Position numbers and translations under genes: made by a program. 64,000 nucleotides of DNA from Ignelater luminosus (lineage: Eukaryota > Arthropoda > Insecta > Coleoptera > Elateridae). The notes under the pieces were generated by a model that saw nothing but the letters and a program-made list of their open reading frames with translations, had not been told where the DNA came from and did not search any database. The stretch lies in assembly GCA_011009095.1 (NCBI GenBank), contig VTPC01090697.1:269845-333844 (forward strand), written 5' to 3'. Position 1 is the first letter of the stretch, and each line of letters opens with the position of its first letter. Below are positions 57,401-64,000 of the stretch, one piece after another.

Positions 57401-59168
57401 TTTTTCGTTTGGTAACTAAGGACTTTAGCAACCTTTGAGAATCTGGAAAAACCCCCTACAAAAAACAAGCTCTGTAGATACTCAGCATAAATCTCTCAGC
57501 AGCTTCGTACATTTTTCTAACAATTTCTATGGTTATCCCTTCAAGATGAGGTACTTTACTAGTTTTGATATCCGTTATAATCATTCTCAGTTTCCGCTGA
57601 ACTAACTGTCCCGTTTTTTACGTCTCATTCTTTGTCTCTGTTACTGTTTTGTGATACTGATTACCTTCTTCTCATTTATCTTCTGGAAAATAGTTTTGTA
57701 TAAACTCTTTCTAATGTCTCCTCTCGATTTAAAGTCCAAATTCTATTGCTTCATTGGAAGACTTTTAATGATTTATTTATTTTAAGTTTTGCGGCCACAA
57801 TTTTGTATGACAGAGTTAATGGTTTTGGCTTTTCTGTAGTCTCGTCTCTTTCAATTCTTTTCTTAAATTTGTTTCTTCCAAGGCTTTTGTATCTTGCTTT
57901 TCTCTTCTGCCAGATTATCGTTCCACCAGGAAACTGCATGTTCATTTGCTCTTTCTATTTGAGTAATCACTTATGTTGAATTGAAACAGTAGGAAAACCG
58001 ATAAAAAGCAAAAGTTTAAAACTTCAAGAGAGGTTTGTGTTTTAAAGAAAGCTTCTAAGGCACTAATACATTGGTCGAAGTTATTGCAAAAAATAAAGCG
58101 TTAAAAACCTATTTGAATAACCATGGGTTGTTTGCAGAATATTAAACAATTAATTTCAACGAATCGGATAATAGAAAGGGTGCAATGCATGAAGAGTTGT
58201 CATCGTTAAATAGGCAAAAATCAATAGCAAACTGCATCATATTGCAAGTTAATACAAAACCCGATGGATCAATTGAGAGATTCCAGGTAAAGCTGCTAGT
58301 AAAGGTATATGCACCAAAAACTTGGGATCCACTTTTAGTCCAGTGGCGCTTCTTGATACTACGAGGATAATAACTGCTTGCAATCAACTTTACTTTGTGC
58401 AAATTGATGTTAAGGCAGCGTTTCTAAAGGAACTGGGATAGTTTGGTGGAGCCATAAATAAAAAGACAAAGAAGCGTTTTGTCAAAAAAGTCATAGTGTT
58501 GAAACGTGACCAAGCCACTAGTTGCGTTTCTTCAAATTCAATTCGTCAAATTGATCAAAAGCTTAAAGATATCAAAGCATATGAGATCACGTTTTGTGCG
58601 TGAAGAATGCAGTGAGGGAGAGATTAACGTTCAGCATGTGGTTGGGTTTGAGTAAATTACTCTAAGCACACTTCTAATAGCTTAGTGGTTACTTCATCCT
58701 GTAAATCTATTTTAAATTCAATTATTACTATTTTGTGCATTTTCAACATAGCACTGCTGGTTTCAGGTGGAAACGCTTATAAACATTTTGCATCGTCAAA
58801 GACCTGTACTCAAGGCATCAGACATGTTTACAGTTGGTACAAGACTTTTAGCTTCTGTAAGTATAGTAAATTATAAAATTCTTATTTTGCTTTAGTCAAC
58901 TTGAAAAATGATTTATAATAGTGTCAAGAAAACCTTGTGAGAACTTCTTGTAGTAATTACAAAGTATCACGTGGGTGCTTGGAGAGTAAACGGCTAACCC
59001 AGGCAACCACAGATATTTAAGAAAGTTGTTTGACTTAGCTTGATTACACGTCTTTTTTGTTTGCAGATTTCTGGAACAATTGTAACCTACGTACTGGTAG
59101 CTTTGCAGTTTCATGCTTCTTGGATAAACCAAAAAAGGTTAAACGAGCGAACAGAAAAACATTTTTAG
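51471..59168 (+). CDS. Gustatory receptor GR-f (7tm_7 family), four exons with a 5.95 kb second intron
   Basis: Exons are 51471-52448, 52748-52816, 58767-58856 and 59067-59168, giving about 412 residues, with phase-0 GT-AG introns of 299, 5950 and 210 nt. Exon 1 (326 codons) contains CILRPLLTMSYIFGPYAICVYCPHS in its first 60 residues, ELNGLAAIIAKRQSYG, LFWNQILQISVYQLMFKKCFENLK in part and NMYMSLLWNYRHFTAFLQP before the last large helices. Exon 2 reads ILSFLFKYPISKL, exon 3 ends MFTVGTRLLAS and exon 4 has TYVLVALQF with Gln present, then a longer C-terminal tail (KRLNERTEKHF). The second intron holds LINE and Copia debris. Assignment of exons 3 and 4 across the 6 kb gap is inferred from phase and from their being the only ones available. 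AATAAA is at 59259-59264. The closest relative by exon 1 is the dead GR-d. Confidence 0.82.
52817..53779. other. Start of the GR-f second intron, unassigned
   Basis: No known element was recognised. Frames of 60-90 codons around 53030-53680 occur on both strands and lack motifs. Confidence 0.35.
53780..55320 (-). mobile_element. RTE-like LINE fragment (RT and C-terminal region), minus strand, in the GR-f intron
   Basis: On the minus strand: LIYKKGDRFHCENYR near 54985-54940, HQAGFRSHKAVMDQIFSLRE near 54855-54800, YACFIDFR near 54760-54735 (motif A Asp), RGDPLQTVLFS near 54595-54560 (degraded motif B), VMRKLEKEAGNSDLEINQKKTKYMVVG near 54515-54435 in part, and HVERIIRERMPKM near 54020-53985 at the 3' end. 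This is the order of insect RT elements. Many frameshifts; motif C was not recovered. Confidence 0.72.
55470..56960 (-). other. Low-complexity, LINE-derived-looking stretch in the GR-f intron
   Basis: The minus strand is Lys/Glu/Arg-rich here (for example ENRTKIKELIKRS and KTQKKNRKIQ near 55640-55560), as in LINE ORF1 or endonuclease linkers. The + strand shows the complementary Phe/Leu/Ser-rich pattern. I cannot name a domain. It lies between two LINE fragments on the same strand and may be the upstream part of the one ending at 53780. Confidence 0.35.
56961..57990 (-). mobile_element. Second LINE fragment in the GR-f intron, minus strand
   Basis: The minus strand starts with QYGRREKQDTKALEETNLR-like sequence (about 57915-57850), resembling a LINE endonuclease-RT linker. 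Pieces such as KVPHLEGITIEIV follow near 57570-57530 (RT N-terminal KAPGxDGI-like block). A distinct segment KLVPRYENTTIRGSVQRLAA with YVRWTGNGKLLYNIEEH lies near 57130-56985. Domain limits are obscured by stops; the clade is uncertain. Confidence 0.5.
58150..58445 (+). mobile_element. Copia RT scrap in the GR-f intron
   Basis: The + strand reads VNTKPDGSIERFQVKLLVK near 58245-58305 and, after frameshifts, ITACNQLYFVQIDVKAAFLKEL near 58370-58435, matching the N-terminal RT of Copia (KPDGSIxRFKARLVAKG and QxDVKxAFLxG patterns). No catalytic YVDD follows. A 200-bp stretch after it is unassigned. Confidence 0.7.
58767..58856 (+). CDS. Exon 3 of GR-f
   Basis: It follows the acceptor TTTCAG and reads VETLINILHRQRPVLKAS, then DMFTVGTRLLAS, ending at GTAAGT. 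At 90 nt it has exactly the length and phase of exon 3 in the other receptors. Confidence 0.88.
59067..59168 (+). CDS. Exon 4 of GR-f (TYhhhhhQF exon)
   Basis: After the acceptor TTTGCAG it reads ISGTIVTYVLVALQF, then HASWINQKR and a longer tail ending in TAG at 59166-59168. The hallmark Gln codon is CAG and intact. Confidence 0.88.
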   Translation: MSGTIVTYVLVALQFHASWINQKRLNERTEKHF

Positions 59169-61465
59169 TACCTAGTTATACTTATTAAAAATGAAACTAA
59201 TCTACAGAAATATCTAAGAGATAGTTAAGAAGATAAAGCTTGTAAGTAGATACTAAGAAATAAAAAAATATTGTTAATAATAGTAATAAAAACAACCTAC
59301 ATTCGTTGTTTGTTTTATAAAAATTGTCTTTTATCTTATTAAATAGATCAAAATAATAAATCACATACGGCTTCTGGTCCAAATCAAAAATTTAATCAAC
59401 CAACAAATAATGGAAATTATTTAACATCGAATATGCAATCTCAAAATCTACCCATATCCGAACCTAAACAGCCTAGATTTGCGAATTTTACATTTAGAAC
59501 CAATAATTTTACACCCAGCTCAAAGTTTGCTCCAATAGATACTTAATATTTTGTAGCTGAACAACTGGAAGGCATTTTTTTCAACTTTCTTTGATAAAGT
59601 CATTTGAAATTTCGACAAATAACCAAACGTTAACGAGTTAGCAAACTGTTACGTGCCAAAATAAACTTTAAGATACAGACTTATAATCAGCGACTGAAAG
59701 GCACGAAGAACTAAGTTTGCTGATACCCAGACTAGCAAACAGTCGAAGATGGCTAGGTTCGAAATGCCCACTAACCACTGAAATAGCTCAAAATCGGTAT
59801 TATTAGAAGGCGCCACTATGGATTCAGTCAGATCACAAGATTCAAAAGGACCATAGTCCCTCTTAAATCGGCAACAGCTTTACAAATACTTACTTAGACT
59901 TTCTGAAACAAAAGCTTACTCAAGGCGTTAAACCGCCTTATACAAGTATTTTCAATTCACTCTGTATACCTGTTTTTTTAATTAAATTTGGAATATTAAG
60001 ATTGAATCATCAAATCATTTTCTTTTGATCACTCAGTATGTCAAGGTTTTTGAGTTACCCGGTATATTCTTTATTAGTGAATTCTAATATAACTGGATCA
60101 AATTAATCAAATGCTTAAGTGACTTCGATATTTTCGCTCAAACCCGTGCATACAATTACAATAATAAAACTATCTTTTAAATTACAAATTTATTAGAAAA
60201 ATAAATAAAAAAAAGAAAGGTTACATAATATAAAACAAGTAAAAAAAATACAAATAAAACAAAACAAATAAACTGTTAATTATACAAAAACAAAATCTTT
60301 ATCAAGTAAACGTCAATAATCGTGCTAAATCTTACTACGCAAAAGGAAATATCTAATTTCATTTAATAAAATCGACAATGAATTAATTCATACAAACAAT
60401 TAAAACCAAGTCAAATAATTATGTTAAAAAAATTAAAACTGATTTACATTACAAATTTACGCTGAACATTACTGGATTATAAATTCTTTATTCGTAACAA
60501 TAAATAATGAACCAAACACAATACGACAATGATTATACTAGAAGCCGTTGGTATAAATGTTTACAATAATACCAAGCAGAAACTTCCTTGTGTTTCCACT
60601 GAACAAATTTTAAATCCACTTGTTTCTTTAACCCACAAGGGGATATAAACACGACGATATTAATGGGTGTACACTGACCTTGTGTAGCTGTACGATCCAA
60701 ATCGTTATCCACATGGGTAACTGCGTATCTATTTACTTGAAGCTTCGTAATCTGACCGCATCCACACAGCAAGGAGCGACAAAATGACGAATTCCAATGA
60801 GTCCGCACAACAGCGAAAGGAAGAAGAAGCCCTACATCCAACGAATAAGTTCTAACGGCAGCCCCTTTATGAAATCCAGCACTACGCTGATATACCTTAA
60901 GGACACTTCACTAAACAATAAGCTTCATGAGCCACAACAGCTAAATTTGTATGGAAGACGTCTCACAAAACTTTTCCCTACCAGCGTTGGACTTTCCTCT
61001 CTGAAGCTCCCAAGTTTACTGGTCTATTCCGCGTCGGCCGCACCCTGATCTCAACACGCAGAAGCGACTTATCCCGTAACTAAATTACGCAAATTGCTGC
61101 CCCGCGAAAACAGCTACTCTCTACAACCCTATTCCTCAATAGAGGTCACCACGCATCTCGTTTTGAATTAATTATTGCGGATACCTTAACAAAACAACAT
61201 TGAAGACCTACAACTCCTTAACTAAGACGTATCGACCATATGTTGACTTTGACAAAAGATTTGTTTACTCACTAGGAATTTATCCTATCAATTTTTCGAT
61301 AGCATTCGTTAACACTATACAATTCACATAAGTGACAAAAAACTGTATATTTCGACATAAATACGTTAGTGCCAGTTTTCGCTCCAAGAGACCCAAATTT
61401 CAGTTTCAATGTCAGTTTACTAATTAAACATTTTTCAAGTTCAAGACATAATAATTTTTTTGAAG
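59169..61465. other. Intergenic region, mostly unassigned, with a possible gag remnant near 59340-59570
   Basis: At 59340-59550 the + strand reads an Asn/Gln/Pro-rich segment (NQKFNQPTNNGNY, PKQPRFANFTFR), similar in composition to the C-terminal end of insect Gypsy gag; this is weak. At 60533-61048 two opposed open frames of 80-100 codons overlap in less AT-rich DNA but have no domain I know. The remainder is AT-rich. Confidence 0.35.
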
Positions 61466-61555
61466 ATGTATGGAACAGTTGTGACCTATTTGTTAGAAGC
61501 ACTATAGTTTCACGTCACTTGGATTCAAAACAAAGAGACGTTAAGCGAAAGTTAG
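61466..61555 (+). pseudogene. Orphan GR last-exon relic with TAG in the TYhhhhhQF motif
   Basis: The sequence reads MYGTVVTYLLEAL, then TAG at 61505-61507 in place of Gln, then FHVTWIQNK and a stop at 61553-61555. The acceptor has changed from TGCAG to TGAAG. Downstream sequence, including an AATAAA at 61701-61706, resembles the 3' flank of GR-e exon 4 (44280-44490), so it derives from a GR-e-like gene. No matching exons 1-3 are visible between GR-f and this relic. Confidence 0.82.
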
Positions 61556-61779
61556 AGCTTTCTAATTATGTCTTCTAGCTCATTTTATTAAAAGCATGAA
61601 ACAAGAATTCCACTCATAAATTATCTCAAAAACTTAGTTTGAACTTAATCGGATATTCTTGAAGACAACGAAGGTATATCTGTATTAGTATTTATTAGCA
61701 AATAAATGAGATACTAAAATCTTTTAGTTATAAATTAAATAATATTAGACATGTGTGATATCCTCCTTCTCTTTCCTTC

Positions 61780-62960
61780 TCTCTCTTGCAATTTCAAATC
61801 TACCGCAAAGAAGCGTCTGGAGTACACTCCTAACGACAACCCCACCTTCATAGATAACCTAGCAAATTGGCTCCATTGCAACTCCTGTCGGTTCGGAACA
61901 TCCAACTATTTTTACCTTCCTTCACCACCAACCCATGTGCCTTTCGAAACTGGAACAGGACTGCAACATTCCATAAAATTTTTTCCTAACCAATATTCCC
62001 AATATCCACCCAATCCAGCGTCTCATCCTTGTTGTTGCGTCTTCTCCTCCCTTTTAAAATCTGTAATCTCATTAAAGGAAAACGCAGAGTTTACTTCCTA
62101 TACATTCGAACACAGAATCCTTTAGTTACGACAAAGTGAAACAGACTTAGAACCTTGGTCCGGAGGAATACCACTAAGTTCAAAGAAGCTCGTTAGTCTG
62201 TTATCTGCTCTAACCTGGATCATAGAGATAGGGGCAAGTTTTAGAACAAATTTCTATTTCCAATTGGGCAACGTTGCTCAGGCCTCCACTATCTTGACTA
62301 TCAACGTGACAGAGTCACTGACCACCAATCTCAAGCCGATAGCTTTGCTAATTTCCTTGAAAATATCAACCATATCCACTTTTTGATGACCAACACTTCC
62401 ATCACGTTAACCAACAAATCAAAATCTGAGAGAAACTTTTCAACCCAATTAATCCTTCTCCGATCTCATCTTTTCCTTATATCCTGAAGCTAATAGCGCA
62501 GCTAACTCCGCTAGCCGTTGCTTTATAGCTATATTTCTTGATATCCAGCGTGCCTTTGACAAGCTCTGGCACTAAGGTCTCTTATTAAAAATCTACAACG
62601 CAAACGTCCGTCCTCCATCCTTTGGTCATAACCAACAGTTTCGTCTCAGACAGCACGGAGTCCTAATCATACAAATTCATTACTCGCCGAAGTCCCCCAA
62701 TTTACCATTTCTTCTCAGGCTCCTTCCACAGAAACTCGTCCGGCTAGAAGTTTGGTTCCAACGGTGGACAGCTAAACCCAATCCTAACAAAACTTAAACA
62801 ATTTTGTTTCGCCATGAAAATCTCACTCAAAATCCAACACAACAAACCGAACAATATTCGTCTGGAACTTTGAAACATACTCCTCGACTTTTTTCTGTGA
62901 TTAAATACTTGGGGAACACATTGAAAAAACAAATAAAGTATCTAAAGACAAAAAAGCCAT
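61780..62960 (+). mobile_element. Jockey-clade LINE fragment (endonuclease end, linker, RT), + strand, decayed
   Basis: The start reads RLEYTPNDNPTFIDNLANWL (about 61825-61880). A linker with DRVTDHQSQADSFANFLENI lies near 62305-62370 (in part), and the RT has FLDIQRAFDKLWH near 62535-62575 (motif A Asp), then NPNKT near 62780 and VIKYLGNTLKKQIKYL near 62895-62945. These are Jockey-type wordings. Motifs B and C are deleted or corrupted (RLRQHGVL near 62640). Frameshifts separate nearly every block. Confidence 0.75.
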
Positions 62961-62984
62961 AAGACTATGAGGCATACCAGACGT

Positions 62985-64000
62985 AAAGGAAAAAAGGTTA
63001 AAAAACGGGTAAGAGAGAAAAAAGAGAAAAGCTGTATAGAATTCTGAGAAAAAATTAATACCGCCTATAATGAGACCCAAGACTCTGAGAAACGCAAGAA
63101 AAGAAAAAACTAACACGCAAAAAAATATGAAAGACGATAAAAGTGAAATCATAACAGAGGAAGAGAAGATTATGGAGAGGTGGAGACAAAATCTCATGAA
63201 CTCACTGGAAGAAAAGGAAGAAGAAACAAAGCATATCCGAGTAGAGTATAGCCAGGAAGGGATAGAATATGAACAGTAAACGCAAGAAATCGCAATAACA
63301 GAGGCGGAAGTGATAGACGCGATAAACAAGACAAAAGGGGCAAGACACCGGGGATAGACAATATCACTATAGATATGATAAAGACAGGAAAAAAACAAAG
63401 CAATTAAGACGCTAGCAACAGTAATTAATAGACTAGTAAATCAAGGATAGCCCCAAGTGATTGGCAAATAGGAATTAAAGTACAAATATACAAGAAAGGG
63501 GACCCAAGGAAGTGCAAGAACTACAAAGGAATCACACTGCTCAGCACAACAGCAAAACTATAAGCCAGAATAATGGAAAGAAGAATAAGAGGAATCATAG
63601 AGCAAACCTTAGAAGACCCACAGTGCAGCTTCAGACCAAATAGAGGAGTAATGAATGCTATTTTTACAATACGGCAGATCAGCAAAAAGGCACTGAAAGA
63701 AGATAGAGAAGTGCATTTATGTTTTACAGACTTAGAAAAAGTTCTCGACAGGGTAGATGAAAAACTCATATGGAGAACGCTGAGGAAAAGGGGTATAGAG
63801 TCAAAGACAATAAAAGAAATACAGTGTTTATATGGAAGAACAAGGAACTTCGTTAGAACAAAGCATGAAAAATCAGAATGTTTAGAAACCACCAAGGGAG
63901 TCAGACAGGGGTGCATCCTAAGCCCACTTCTATTCGCAACAGGCCTAGATGAAGGTATAAAGGAGGCAAAGAAATAAATAGCACAATTTAAAATTGGCTA
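62985..64000 (+). mobile_element. LINE reverse-transcriptase fragment, + strand, running off the window
   Basis: A charged linker (63000-63300) leads to the RT: GKTPGIDNITIDMIKTG near 63340-63390, WQIGIKVQIYKKGDPRKCKNYKGITLLS near 63465-63545 in part, FRPNRGVMNAIFTIRQI near 63630-63680, LCFTDLEKVLDRVDEKLIW near 63715-63770 (motif A Asp) and GVRQGCILSPLLF near 63898-63935 (motif B). The frame from 63573 is open for 134 codons, so this copy is less decayed than most. A TAA at 63975-63977 ends it, and motif C would lie just beyond. The wording is that of insect endonuclease-RT elements. Confidence 0.8.

Noticed and set aside
11592-59168. Odorant receptor (7tm_6) rather than gustatory receptor family
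   Set aside because: The last exon matches TYhhhhhQF of gustatory receptors; the odorant receptor C-terminal signature is not seen.

Overview
The window is AT-rich, intron-bearing, repeat-laden animal DNA. It looks like an insect genome: the only host genes I can recognise are a head-to-tail array of insect gustatory receptor (GR) genes, all on the + strand, embedded in the remains of many insect-type transposable elements. A beetle is plausible, but I cannot establish the order or species from the sequence alone.

GR array. Each complete gene has one long first exon (319-337 codons), then three short exons: exon 2 of 69 nt (FLFKYPISKL block), exon 3 of 90 nt (FTVGTRLLAS block) and a last exon carrying the GR hallmark TYhhhhhQF (for example TYVLVALQF). 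All three introns are phase 0, the conserved 3' intron pattern of insect chemoreceptors. From left to right the array holds: GR-a (4228-5676; TAG stop in place of the Gln of TYhhhhhQF), GR-b (11592-13107, intact), GR-c (22227-23744, intact, young duplicate of GR-b), GR-d (30249-30995, decayed pseudogene without 3' exons), GR-e (34711-44279, intact only if an 8.1 kb TE-filled third intron is spliced), a GR scrap (44681-44893), GR-f (51471-59168, intact with a 5.95 kb TE-filled second intron), and an orphan last-exon relic (61466-61555) that has a TAG at the same Gln as GR-a. The proteins would be about 410-416 aa seven-transmembrane taste receptors of a divergent, lineage-specific branch. I see no reason to place them among CO2 or sugar receptors.

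Everything else is mobile or repetitive. 0-4 kb: Gypsy gag remnant, Jockey-like LINE and R1-like LINE. 6-10.5 kb: a palindromic tRNA-like element, a 2 kb block of degenerate CTTGAAAATC-type repeat, and a dispersed repeat carrying TATACAGGGTGTTA motifs. 13.4-21.7 kb: Copia, then BEL/Pao pieces, then a nearly complete mariner-like element with about 290 bp terminal inverted repeats. 24-30 kb: inverted copy of the 10 kb repeat, a decayed piggyBac and a LINE tail. 31-34 kb: more CTTGAAAATC-type repeat, Gypsy and a mariner relic. 36-41.5 kb (inside the GR-e intron): LINEs, Gypsy and an isolated mariner end. 45-51 kb: LINE, BEL/Pao, and a 3.5 kb LINE containing a MITE-like element. 53-58.4 kb (inside the GR-f intron): LINEs and Copia. 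61.8-64 kb: Jockey-like LINE and another LINE that runs off the window.

Every transposon coding region I read is broken by stops or frameshifts. The biology of interest is a tandem chemoreceptor array undergoing duplication, pseudogenisation and intron inflation by transposons. No promoter, rRNA gene, CRISPR array or non-receptor host gene could be supported.
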